A stretch of 5,795 bases of DNA from Planctomycetota bacterium (GTDB lineage: Bacteria > Planctomycetota > Planctomycetia > Planctomycetales > Planctomycetaceae), in contig JAADHY010000274.1 in assembly GCA_013151585.1 (NCBI GenBank), forward strand, positions 1 through 5,795, given 5' to 3'. The position numbers were made by a program, and so were the translations under genes. This document shows, piece by piece, positions 1 to 5,795 of this stretch. Under the pieces are notes generated by a model. That model was not told the DNA's origin, did not search any database, and saw only the letters and a list, made by a program, of their open reading frames with translations. Position 1 is the first letter of the stretch. Each line of letters begins with the position of its first letter.

Positions 1-840
1 ACGAAACAGGCTCGTCCGACCGCACCGACGAAGTGCGCGCCTCGGCCGAGGCTGTCGCCGGAGAAGCGTCCGCCTCATCCGTCTCCTCGGCTGAGGGTTC
101 CGGAAGCGAATCGCCAGGCGCTTCAGACGTCGTCCGCTCCGCTTCCGAGCCACCGGGTTCGATGCCAGCAGCCTCGGAATCCCCGGTTTCAGTGCCGTTC
201 GCACCTGCAGTCGCCTCGCTCTCCGAAGCGAGCTGGGCCGCCTGCCGATCCTCCGGCACCGGGGGACTCGCCGGGGGCGCGGCTTCGATTCCCGAGGCAT
301 CGGATTGAATCGCCGGACTGGGGCCCTTATCCGCCGACTCCGCTTCGGCGATCTCTGCCGGCTCCGTCTCAGCAGTCTCCGTCTGCTCGAGGTCGGCTTG
401 TGCAGGAACCTCTTCTGCCGTCTCAACCATTTCGGAGCCCGGGTCATCCTGAGCAGCTTCGACCTCAGCGGCTTCTGCCGCCGTCTCCGCTTCCGCAACG
501 TCTCCTTCCGCGGGCTCAACTTGCGCCTGCAGAGGCTCTGCCTCATCCTGTCCGGACTCCTCGGCTCCGGACTCTTCGGTTGCGGCGCCGACGGGCGCCG
601 GCTGCGCAGCCGTCGCTCCTTCAGACGCAACCTCGCCAGCTTCCCCGGCGGATTCCGCTGCCTCGCCCGGAGCCGCCGTGACAGTCGGCCCCGATTCGTC
701 CGGCGCGGTGGCGTCCGCGCTGGCTTCGGCTGTCTCGGCCGTGCCTGTAGCGACTGCGGGCGCTACCGGCCGACTGGGCTCACGCTCCGTCTTAGCCTCT
801 TTGGCTTCCTTCTGACGCCGCTCTTCCTCTTCCTCCTGGC
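1..840 (-). other. Low-complexity acidic C-terminal tail of NusA
   Basis: This is the DNA encoding NusA residues from about 386 onward. The visible part is about 280 residues, dominated by Ala, Glu, Ser, Pro, Thr, Gly and Asp. Lys and Arg become very rare after the first 25 residues. Short motifs such as AETAE, EPAE and AAEAAE recur. There is no predicted fold, transmembrane stretch or recognisable domain. The skewed codon content leaves long open frames on the opposite strand (for example 305-1129) that have no protein-like features. The tail looks intrinsically disordered and strongly negative. Its function is unknown, and whether another folded domain follows cannot be seen. Confidence 0.9.
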
Positions 841-1996
841 GCATGCTTTCCTGATCGGCATATTCGATGATCCGATCGCACTCTTCCGGAGTCAAGCCGC
901 CCAGCTCCGCCAAATGCTCCGGCTCGATCACCGACAGATCATAAAAGCTGAAGAATCCCTGAGCGACCAGGTTTTCGGCCAGCTCTTCACTGACACCTGG
1001 AATCGAGGCGAAGGCTTCCACCGAGCGGTCAAGCTGCTCGTCGAGCTCCTCGCGGGTCATCACTTCGATGTCCCAGCCGACCAGCTTCGACGCCAGCCGC
1101 ACGTTTTGCCCGCGTTTGCCGATGGCTAGGGAAAGCTGGTCTTCGCGCACCAACACGATCACACGGCCCAGCATGGGGCAGAGGATCACGTCTTCGACTT
1201 CGGCGGGCTGCATGGCGTTGGGAACCAAAACCTGCAGGGAGTCGTTCCACCGGACGATGTCGATCCGCTCGCCGTGCAGCTCATCCACGATAGTCTTGAT
1301 GCGCGAGCCGCGAACGCCCACGCATGCGCCGACACAGTCCACTTTGGGGTCGTTACACGACACCGCTACTTTCGAACGGTAACCGGCTTCCCGTGCCAGG
1401 GACCGAATCTCGATCACGCCTTCGGCCACTTCCGGGATTTCCATCTCAAACAACCGCAACACCAGCTCCGGATGGGTGCGGGACAATATCACTTTGACGC
1501 GGCTGCCCGTTTTGCGGACCTCGATGATTACCGCCCGGACCCGCTCGCCCGGCCGGTGCGTTTCGCCCGGAATCTGCTCGCCCCGAGGTAAAATGGCCTC
1601 GATCTTGCCAATGTTGACCGTGGCTGTCTGAGAATCCCGATCCACGCGCGAGACCGTGCCGGTGACACATTGGCCGCGGAGAGCCGAGTATTCCTCGTAC
1701 AGCGCATCTCGCTCCGCCTCGCGAATCTTCTGGATCATGACCTGCTTGGCGGTCTGAGCGGCGATGCGCCCCAGGATGTCTCCAAGAACCTCCGGTTCCA
1801 GGTCCGAACCGTCGCATTGCAGCGACGGCTCCCCCGTGTCCCGATCGATCGTGACCGTCAGATCGTGATCTTCGCCGAAATGCTTTCGCGCGGCTGACAG
1901 AATCGCCTGCTCGATTCCCTCGAACACGATCTCCTTGTCGATGTTCTTATCCCGGTGAATCGCGTCGACGATTCGAAGGATCTCGTTCCCTCTCAT
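1..1996 (-). CDS. nusA: NusA transcription elongation/termination factor, 3' end outside window
   Basis: NusA binds RNA polymerase and nascent RNA in the cytoplasm and modulates pausing, intrinsic termination and antitermination. The reading frame is open from the ATG at 1996 to the left edge, giving 665 visible codons and no stop. Domains seen: N-terminal RNAP-binding domain about 1-105 (RIVDAIHRDKNIDKEIVFEG, then TAKQVMIQKIREAERD), S1 domain about 107-172, KH1 with GVRG at 227-230 within the conserved VGACVGVRGSRIK, KH2 with GKRG at 293-296 (AIGKRGQNVRLASKL), and a helix-hairpin-helix-like domain about 325-380 (SIPGVSEELAENLVAQGF). A charged EEEEERRQKEAKEAK linker follows at about 388-402, then a low-complexity Ala/Glu/Ser/Pro/Thr tail to the edge. 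E. coli NusA is 495 aa in total, so this protein is unusually long. The 1996 start aligns with family N-termini. An in-frame ATG five codons upstream (2011) is possible, and neither has a clear Shine-Dalgarno. infB probably follows beyond the edge, by the usual gene order. Confidence 0.96.
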   Translation of the reverse strand, partial: MRGNEILRIVDAIHRDKNIDKEIVFEGIEQAILSAARKHFGEDHDLTVTIDRDTGEPSLQCDGSDLEPEVLGDILGRIAAQTAKQVMIQKIREAERDALYEEYSALRGQCVTGTVSRVDRDSQTATVNIGKIEAILPRGEQIPGETHRPGERVRAVIIEVRKTGSRVKVILSRTHPELVLRLFEMEIPEVAEGVIEIRSLAREAGYRSKVAVSCNDPKVDCVGACVGVRGSRIKTIVDELHGERIDIVRWNDSLQVLVPNAMQPAEVEDVILCPMLGRVIVLVREDQLSLAIGKRGQNVRLASKLVGWDIEVMTREELDEQLDRSVEAFASIPGVSEELAENLVAQGFFSFYDLSVIEPEHLAELGGLTPEECDRIIEYADQESMRQEEEEERRQKEAKEAKTEREPSRPVAPAVATGTAETAEASADATAPDESGPTVTAAPGEAAESAGEAGEVASEGATAAQPAPVGAATEESGAEESGQDEAEPLQAQVEPAEGDVAEAETAAEAAEVEAAQDDPGSEMVETAEEVPAQADLEQTETAETEPAEIAEAESADKGPSPAIQSDASGIEAAPPASPPVPEDRQAAQLASESEATAGANGTETGDSEAAGIEPGGSEAERTTSEAPGDSLPEPSAEETDEADASPATASAEARTSSVRSDEPVS

Positions 1997-2028
1997 TGGT
2001 CCATTTCCCATCAGGCGGGGGCCGCGAG

Positions 2029-2052
2029 CGGCCAGACAGTACTTTCCGGCCG
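2029..2052 (-). other. Hairpin in the nusA leader
   Basis: Read on the minus strand, CGGCCGGA (2052-2045) pairs with TCTGGCCG (2036-2029) around an 8-nt loop. The stem is 8 bp with a single G.U wobble. On the plus strand the same position would be an A.C mismatch, so the structure favours minus-strand RNA. It ends 32 nt before the nusA start codon. There is no T-tract, so it is not a terminator. It could influence ribosome access or be incidental in GC-rich DNA. Confidence 0.45.
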
Positions 2053-2178
2053 GCGATCCGCGAACTGGCCCGCCGTCGCTTGGTTGTCGTTCTGTTTTGG
2101 GCTTCCCACGCGGCTCCGGCAACGGTTCGGCACAAGCCCCGTTGGCGAGCAGCGCAATTTCTCGGCCCCTATTTAACT

Positions 2179-2205
2179 AAAAAAGCGGGAGCAAGGTCCC
2201 ACTTT
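2179..2205 (-). terminator. Intrinsic terminator upstream of nusA
   Basis: On the minus strand AAAGTGGGA (2205-2197), loop CCTTGC, then TCCCGCTTT (2190-2182) form a 9-bp stem with one G.U wobble. The 3' arm runs directly into a T-tract (2184-2179). This is the classic layout of a rho-independent terminator. It is directional: the other strand lacks a downstream T-run and has an A.C mismatch in the stem. It lies 183 bp before the nusA start, so it either ends a separate upstream transcript or acts as an attenuator in the nusA leader. Confidence 0.7.
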
Positions 2206-2208
2206 GTT

Positions 2209-2235
2209 GCCAAAACCACCGACATGGGCTTTGGC
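2209..2235 (-). other. Hairpin adjoining the terminator
   Basis: On the minus strand GCCAAAGCC (2235-2227) pairs with GGTTTTGGC (2217-2209) around a 9-nt loop. The stem is 9 bp with a single G.U wobble; the plus strand would have an A.C mismatch. It ends 3 nt before the terminator stem, giving two tandem hairpins. It may stack on the terminator or take part in alternative folding. Confidence 0.5.
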
Positions 2236-2280
2236 CATCGCAGCGGCTCGTCCGACCCGCCGGAAGACTGGTAGCTCTCG

Positions 2281-2302
2281 CTGAGACGCGCCAACGCCTC
2301 AG
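2281..2302 (-). other. Hairpin within the candidate RNA
   Basis: On the minus strand CTGAGGCG (2302-2295) pairs with CGTCTCAG (2288-2281) around the loop TTGGCG. This gives 8 bp with one G.U wobble, which becomes A.C on the plus strand. It is part of the structured stretch between the predicted promoter and the terminator. Confidence 0.45.
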
Positions 2303-2452
2303 TTTGGATCTATCACGTCTGCATCGTCGACGTCCTCAACAGAACTCCAGCAGACTCCGCGAGCGACCGGACGAACGGTCCGATCCCTGCTCGATGACAT
2401 TCATTCCCCGCACGCTGCCTACACGCTGACCGCCTGCCGCGTCTCGGCAGCG

Positions 2453-2519
2453 CTGTCAAAATTGCCAAATCCCTTGACAGTCAATCAGAAGCATATTGAT
2501 CCAAACGCCTTCTGTCAAG
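2453..2519. repeat. Three CTGTCAA/TTGACAG units in alternating orientation
   Basis: CTGTCAA (2453-2459), CTTGACAG (2473-2480) and CTGTCAAG (2512-2519) are three copies of one short motif in alternating orientation. The outer pair CTTGACAG/CTGTCAAG is a perfect 8-bp inverted repeat with a 31-bp spacer. The copy at 2512-2519 contains the -35 hexamer of the minus-strand promoter, and the copies at 2473-2480 and 2453-2459 fall at the predicted 5' end of the transcript, where they can form an RNA hairpin. They could be an operator, an RNA stem, or coincidence. Confidence 0.5.
2490..2518 (-). promoter_or_regulatory. Sigma70-type promoter reading toward nusA
   Basis: On the minus strand a consensus -35 TTGACA (2518-2513) is followed by a 17-bp spacer and the -10 TATGCT (2495-2490), which matches TATAAT at 4 of 6 positions. 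The start site would be near 2483. This is the best promoter I found in the window. It drives the candidate RNA and, if the terminator at 2179-2205 is read through, nusA about 490 nt downstream. Confidence 0.55.
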
Positions 2520-2931
2520 CAGTCCCAAGACGCTGTGCACCGAGGCGAGCCAGGGGCTCGGCTGGCGTCCGCCGCCGCCACCGTGCGGATTCACCGGGAA
2601 CATGGCCCTTCACGGGGGTTAAGATGCCGAGCCGGTGGTCAGCGGGAGCCAAGCCACGTCGCAGCGGCAGAAACAGGCCGCTCCTGCCCCAACAGCTCGG
2701 GGCGGATACCCGACAAGCCGACGGCTGAAGCTCTGGCAACGAGAATTTCCTACCGATGCTCGCAGCCTCGGCCGCAGTCCTCCGTTGTGTGTCAACCCGG
2801 CGACGGTTACCGGGAAAAAACGGAAAAACGGCTTCTAGCTCGCTGACCGCACGCAGCCGCGGTCCTTCGCAGCGGACAGGGGATCGCCGGGCTTCATTGC
2901 CGGAAAACGTGACAACCAGGCCCCGCCAGAT
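2520..2931. other. Intergenic stretch without a recognisable gene
   Basis: This lies between the 3' end of the oxidoreductase and the promoter upstream of nusA. Open frames exist on both strands, but their products are Arg/Pro/Ser-rich, lack conserved motifs and have no credible ribosome binding sites. I saw no tRNA. On the minus strand a 6-bp hairpin (2864-2845, GACCGC/GCGGTC) is followed about 16 nt later by two T-tracts (2828-2824 and 2820-2815). The gap is too long for a canonical terminator, though it might still weakly end the oxidoreductase transcript. Confidence 0.6.
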
Positions 2932-4188
2932 TCACCCGGCCCGGATTTCCCGTTTTTCGCGGTCGTAGACCTGACGCTGCCCGGTTTTGCGGGCCTGGTC
3001 CGACAGGATGCAGGCAATCGAGTGCTGATAGCCAGCTTCGATGGGAGCGACCGGGGCCTTCCGCGTGCGTAAGCACTGCAGCCAATTTAAGAAGTGGTCC
3101 GGACATTCGATCTTTTCGACCGGCTGCTCCTTTCCGAGTTTGCCTCGTTCGGAAGCCCCCTGACCCGATAAAGACGCCCGCTGCCGATGGTGAAACTCCA
3201 TAATGCCCCGCGTACCGTACATGAGCGTGCGGCTTCCGTATCCGTTGCCGAAGTTGGTGCAGTAGTGCACCATGAAACCTTCGGGGTAAATCAGCGTGGT
3301 TTCGACCTGGTCGCAGCAGTCAAACTTGTATTTGTCTTTCCAGATGAACGTGTCGCCCATAGCCACCGCGCAGCTCGGGTAGGTTGCTCCTGTGATGAAA
3401 TGCACCAGATCGATAAAGTGGCTCATGAACTGGCCGATCGACCCGCTGCAGAACTCGCGATACCCATACCAGCCGGCGAAAAGCACGTCGCTGAAGGGAC
3501 GCATCGGACGGGGCTTCAAAAACTCGGCCCAGTCCACGTCTGCCTTCTTGATGGGAAGCCGGTCCAGTCGCTTGTACCAATTGGGCTTGCTTCCATTGCG
3601 GAACTGCTCCACGCGAGACACTCTGCCGAGCAACCCTTGTTGATACGCCTTCCGACAGCCGAGCATGGCGGGATAGCTGCGGCTCTGCGTCCCGATTTGA
3701 ACAACGATGCCGGCCCGTTTCACGGCGTCACACGTGTCTTTCAGCTCATCCAAATCCATCGACAGCGGCTTTTCGCAGTATGCGTCCTTGCCGGCCAACG
3801 CTGCGGCTTTCAAGTGCAAGCAATGCTGATGATCCGGCGTGGCAATCATGACGGCGTCGATGTCATCACGAGCCATGATCTCTTCGTACTTCGTTGTTGC
3901 GAAGGGCTTGCGACCATACCACTGCCGGACTTGTTCGACGGCCCGCTCGCGATAGGGCCGCCACACGTCGCATACAGCCACAATCTCGACGTTCTTCGCT
4001 TCGGCGTGCTTGTGGATGCCGGCCATGTGCGCGGCGAAACCGCGGTTTCCGCAGCCGATTTGAGCGATCCGGATGCGTTCATTCGCCCCCATGACTCGGC
4101 CGTAGCTTCGGGCCGTTACGGCCAAGGCGCCCGCTCCTGCGGCCACTGCCAGGAACTGCCTGCGGTTCGATCCGGTTGCGTTGGTCAT
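2932..4188 (-). CDS. Tat-exported Gfo/Idh/MocA family NAD(P)-dependent oxidoreductase
   Basis: A complete 418-residue protein. Residues 1-30 are a twin-arginine signal: NRRQFL at 8-13 followed by the small hydrophobic stretch AVAAGAGALAV, so export of the folded protein is likely. The Rossmann domain begins at about 39 with RIAQIGCGNRG (glycine motif 45-50). AVCDVW (71-76) is the end of the next strand, ATPDHQH lies at 116-122, and CEKPL at 138-142 carries the family EKP motif whose lysine (140) is conserved near the active site. The C-terminal domain contains MSHFIDLVHF (255-264), the position of the family catalytic histidine region. Family members oxidise or isomerise sugars, inositols and related compounds; the substrate here cannot be told. 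The AAGAGGAGGG ribosome site 8 nt upstream fixes the start. The gene is divergent from trkA and codirectional with nusA but far from it, so it is probably monocistronic. Confidence 0.93.
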   Translation of the reverse strand: MTNATGSNRRQFLAVAAGAGALAVTARSYGRVMGANERIRIAQIGCGNRGFAAHMAGIHKHAEAKNVEIVAVCDVWRPYRERAVEQVRQWYGRKPFATTKYEEIMARDDIDAVMIATPDHQHCLHLKAAALAGKDAYCEKPLSMDLDELKDTCDAVKRAGIVVQIGTQSRSYPAMLGCRKAYQQGLLGRVSRVEQFRNGSKPNWYKRLDRLPIKKADVDWAEFLKPRPMRPFSDVLFAGWYGYREFCSGSIGQFMSHFIDLVHFITGATYPSCAVAMGDTFIWKDKYKFDCCDQVETTLIYPEGFMVHYCTNFGNGYGSRTLMYGTRGIMEFHHRQRASLSGQGASERGKLGKEQPVEKIECPDHFLNWLQCLRTRKAPVAPIEAGYQHSIACILSDQARKTGQRQVYDREKREIRAG

Positions 4189-4196
4189 CGGTGGAA

Positions 4197-4206
4197 CCCT
4201 CCTCTT
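4197..4206 (-). promoter_or_regulatory. Strong ribosome binding site of the oxidoreductase gene
   Basis: AAGAGGAGGG on the minus strand contains AGGAGG and sits 8 nt before the ATG at 4188. It is the only clear Shine-Dalgarno in the window, since nusA and trkA lack good ones. It supports the annotated start, which also places the twin-arginine motif at residues 9-10. Confidence 0.85.
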
Positions 4207-4531
4207 GTGTTGGCTTCTTTAATCCGTTTCGAACAAAAAATTTCCGGGTACTGCCATAGTACGCTTCTCTTCTTGCGAACGAAACTGAGCGCGACTTTTC
4301 GTTGTTCGACGTCCGTTCGGCTGGCAGCGAGCGCATCCATCGAACTGGCGGAGGCGCACTGTTGCGGTGCCGGGTTGGCCGGACCGGCGTGCCGCCAGGC
4401 GGCGGGCTTTCAGGACATTCATTCTTCCGGTTACGTCTTGAGCGGGCTACACTAACGCCGGTTTTTTCGGGAGCCGGTCGCCGGTGGGGCGCCGGGCGTC
4501 AAACGTCGGAAACGGGAGTGGCCGGAAAACC
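4207..4531. other. Divergent intergenic region between the oxidoreductase and trkA
   Basis: This should hold promoters for both divergent genes, but none is strong. For the oxidoreductase (minus) the best -10 is TACTAT, just before the small inverted repeat GTACT-GCCAT-AGTAC (4248-4262), with a poor -35 (TTTCGT, 17-bp spacer). For trkA (plus) the best is TACACT (4448-4453), 17 bp after TTCCGG (4425-4430), which matches the -35 consensus at only 2 of 6 positions. Open frames here are short and show no protein-like features. I saw no RNA gene. Confidence 0.45.
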
Positions 4532-5795
4532 ATGAATATCATCGTCGTCGGTGCGGGAACGGTCGGGCAGTCGGTCGCGCAGACGCTCGTCGACGAGCGC
4601 CACAACGTCACGCTGATCGATATCGACGAGAGCCACTTGGGTAAGGTTGAAGAGCAACTGGACGTCCAGACCATCGCCGGTTCCGGCGCCAGCGCCCCGG
4701 TGCTGTTTCAGGCCGGCATTTCCGAGGCGGGGCTGGTGATCGCCGCCACAAACGACGACGAGGTAAATTTGATCGCTGCGTCCGTGGCCAAGGCGATGGG
4801 AGCCAGGAAGGCCGTGGCTCGGGTGCACGCGAGCGTCTATCGGGACCTGAGCACGTTCGATTACGGCCGGCATTTCCGCATCGAGCGGATCATGAGCTTG
4901 GAAGAGTTGACGGCGTTCGAACTGGCGAAGTTCATCCGGAATCCCGGCAGCGTGGCCGTCGAGACGCTGGCTCGTGGACAGGTCGAGATGCCGCTGCTGC
5001 GTGTGGCGGACGGAGGTCCGGCCGTTGGTAAGACGCTGCGGCAATTGCAACTGCCGCGAGGCGTTCGGGTGGGGGCTTTGTTGCGGGGCGGACGGTTCAT
5101 CGTTCCGTCGGCCGATCATCCCACCTTCGAAGCCGGCGATATTGTGGCCCTGGCAGGCATGCGGAAAGACTTAGACGAAATCCGGGATCTGTTTGTGGAA
5201 CACGAGACGGCGCGGGTCCGTGTCGTGATCGCCGGGGGCGGTCGAGTGGGGACCGAACTGGCGAACGTGCTGCGCGGCGGTCGATACGCGGTTCGGATTA
5301 TCGAACGTGATCGAGAGCTCTGCGAGGCGTTGGCGGCCTCCTATCCTTACGCGACCGTGGTGTGCGGCGACATGACCAGTCGGGCCTTTCTCGAAGAGGA
5401 ACGAATCGCCCAGGCCGATGTCTTCGTTGCGGCGACTGGCGAAGACGAAGACAACATCATGAGCGCGGTGGAGGCCAAGGAATTGGGAGTGCCGAAGACG
5501 ATGGTCGTGATCCGGCGACCGGACTACGCCAACGTGGTGTCGAAACTGGGTATCGACGTGGCGGTCAGCCCGCGCGCGGCCATGGCGGCGGAGGTCTCGA
5601 GTCTGGCAACTTCGGGTGTCGTCAACCGCGTCATTCCGCTGCCTGGCAGTGACGTGGTCGTCTTGGAAATGACGGTGCAGCCGGACGCGCCGGTGACTCG
5701 GGTGCCGCTGGCGAAGCTGCCCTTGCCCGACGACCTGGTGTTGGTCGCGTTGACACGAGAAGGGTTCGCCAAGGTGCCAGGAGCCAGCGACAAGC
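4532..5795 (+). CDS. trkA: TrkA, NAD-binding regulatory subunit of Trk potassium uptake, 3' end outside window
   Basis: TrkA is a cytoplasmic peripheral protein that binds nucleotides and gates the TrkH/TrkG potassium channel. The window shows 421 codons with no stop; E. coli TrkA is 458 aa, so roughly 40 residues are missing. The tandem RCK architecture is clear: Rossmann domain 1 at 1-120 with GAGTVG at 7-12 and the acidic strand end LIDID at 28-32, RCK_C domain about 140-220, Rossmann domain 2 from 230 with GGGRVG at 235-240 and IIERD at 256-260, GDMTSRAFLEEERI at 279-292, and ATGEDEDNIMSAVEAKELG at 301-319 matching the E. coli ATNDDEANIMSA region. A second RCK_C begins about 365. Both glycine motifs are intact. 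The start has only a weak, distant GGGAG (13 nt upstream), but the protein begins directly with the first Rossmann strand as in homologues. No trkH is visible; it could lie downstream. Confidence 0.95.
   Translation, partial: MNIIVVGAGTVGQSVAQTLVDERHNVTLIDIDESHLGKVEEQLDVQTIAGSGASAPVLFQAGISEAGLVIAATNDDEVNLIAASVAKAMGARKAVARVHASVYRDLSTFDYGRHFRIERIMSLEELTAFELAKFIRNPGSVAVETLARGQVEMPLLRVADGGPAVGKTLRQLQLPRGVRVGALLRGGRFIVPSADHPTFEAGDIVALAGMRKDLDEIRDLFVEHETARVRVVIAGGGRVGTELANVLRGGRYAVRIIERDRELCEALAASYPYATVVCGDMTSRAFLEEERIAQADVFVAATGEDEDNIMSAVEAKELGVPKTMVVIRRPDYANVVSKLGIDVAVSPRAAMAAEVSSLATSGVVNRVIPLPGSDVVVLEMTVQPDAPVTRVPLAKLPLPDDLVLVALTREGFAKVPGASDK

Larger units (their letters stand above)
2179..2483 (-). 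ncRNA. Candidate structured RNA or long nusA leader, about 305 nt
   Basis: The region is bounded by a predicted minus-strand promoter (2490-2518) and an intrinsic terminator (2179-2205). No convincing protein gene lies in it. Stems seen on the minus strand: 2453-2480 (7 Watson-Crick pairs plus 2 G.U, 10-nt loop, at the very 5' end), 2434-2450 (6 bp CTGCCG/CGGCAG, 5-nt loop), 2317-2355 (6 bp GTCTGC/GCAGAC closing a 27-nt loop), 2281-2302 (8 bp with one G.U), 2209-2235 (9 bp with one G.U, 9-nt loop) and the terminator stem. The wobble pairs are G.U only on this strand. I compared it by eye with 6S RNA, SRP RNA, RNase P RNA, tmRNA and tRNA signatures and saw no match. It could be an independent small RNA or the attenuated 5' leader of nusA. 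The transcript start is estimated from the -10 box. Confidence 0.45.

Noticed and set aside
305..1129. Long plus-strand open frame of 274 codons, with another at 33-308
   Set aside because: Both lie opposite the NusA tail and core. The product is Leu/Arg/Ser-rich with no motifs, while the minus strand gives clear NusA domains in one continuous frame.
2299..2400. Small minus-strand ORF of 33 codons starting MSSSRDRTVR, preceded by GGGGA, as a possible leader peptide
   Set aside because: Spacing to the GGGGA is short, the composition is unremarkable, it overlaps a second frame of 22 codons (2404-2336), and it runs into the 2281-2302 hairpin. There is no support for translation.
2474..2502. Plus-strand TTGACA as the -35 of a plus-strand promoter
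   Set aside because: At 17 bp spacing the -10 would be TGATCC. The nearest AT-rich hexamers need a 14-15 bp spacer, and no plus-strand gene follows.
2796..2820. Hairpin CCCGG...CCGGG next to an A/T tract, considered as a terminator
   Set aside because: On the minus strand the T-tract precedes the stem, and on the plus strand it is followed by A residues, so neither orientation is a functional intrinsic terminator.
2462..2846. Overlapping plus-strand open frames of 88 and 116 codons and a minus-strand frame of 74 codons (2515-2739)
   Set aside because: Arg/Pro/Ser-rich translations without motifs, mutually overlapping, with no credible ribosome binding sites. They are typical of random GC-rich sequence.
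2206..2931. Search for tRNA, tmRNA, RNase P, SRP, 6S RNA or cobalamin riboswitch
   Set aside because: No T-loop GGTTCGAATCC-like sequence, CCA end or other diagnostic core motif was seen by eye on either strand. A covariance-model search would be decisive.
3187..4455. Plus-strand open frame of 422 codons opposite the oxidoreductase
   Set aside because: It is the antisense shadow of a well-supported family protein. Its product has no recognisable domain and it runs through the oxidoreductase ribosome site and leader.
4499..5119. Minus-strand open frame of 206 codons opposite trkA
   Set aside because: It overlaps the conserved TrkA Rossmann and RCK domains in antisense, is rich in His/Arg/Gln, and has no motifs.

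Overview
The window looks like chromosomal DNA from a GC-rich bacterium, most likely a planctomycete. The basis is indirect: a Tat-exported Gfo/Idh/MocA oxidoreductase of the kind that is highly multiplied in Planctomycetota, and a NusA with a short N-terminal linker and a very long acidic tail. No rRNA or taxonomic marker is present, so this placement is inference.

Layout from left to right: (1) 1-1996, minus strand: nusA, running off the left edge. It has a complete NusA core followed by an Ala/Glu/Ser/Pro-rich tail of at least 280 residues. (2) 1997-2519: an untranslated, structure-rich stretch upstream of nusA. It holds a good minus-strand sigma70-type promoter (TTGACA-17 bp-TATGCT), several hairpins and an intrinsic terminator. 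I read it as either a small RNA of about 300 nt or a long nusA leader with an attenuator. (3) 2520-2931: no convincing gene. (4) 2932-4188, minus strand: a complete Tat-signal Gfo/Idh/MocA oxidoreductase with a strong ribosome binding site. (5) 4189-4531: a divergent intergenic region. (6) 4532-5795, plus strand: trkA, the NAD-binding gating subunit of a Trk potassium transporter, running off the right edge about 40 residues short of the usual length.

The three genes do not form one pathway. nusA is transcription machinery, trkA is potassium uptake, and the oxidoreductase is probably a periplasmic catabolic enzyme of unknown substrate. The most interesting part is the non-coding region in front of nusA. 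The imperfect hairpins found there stay paired through G.U wobbles only if read as minus-strand RNA, the same direction as the promoter and terminator. This suggests a real structured transcript, possibly controlling nusA.
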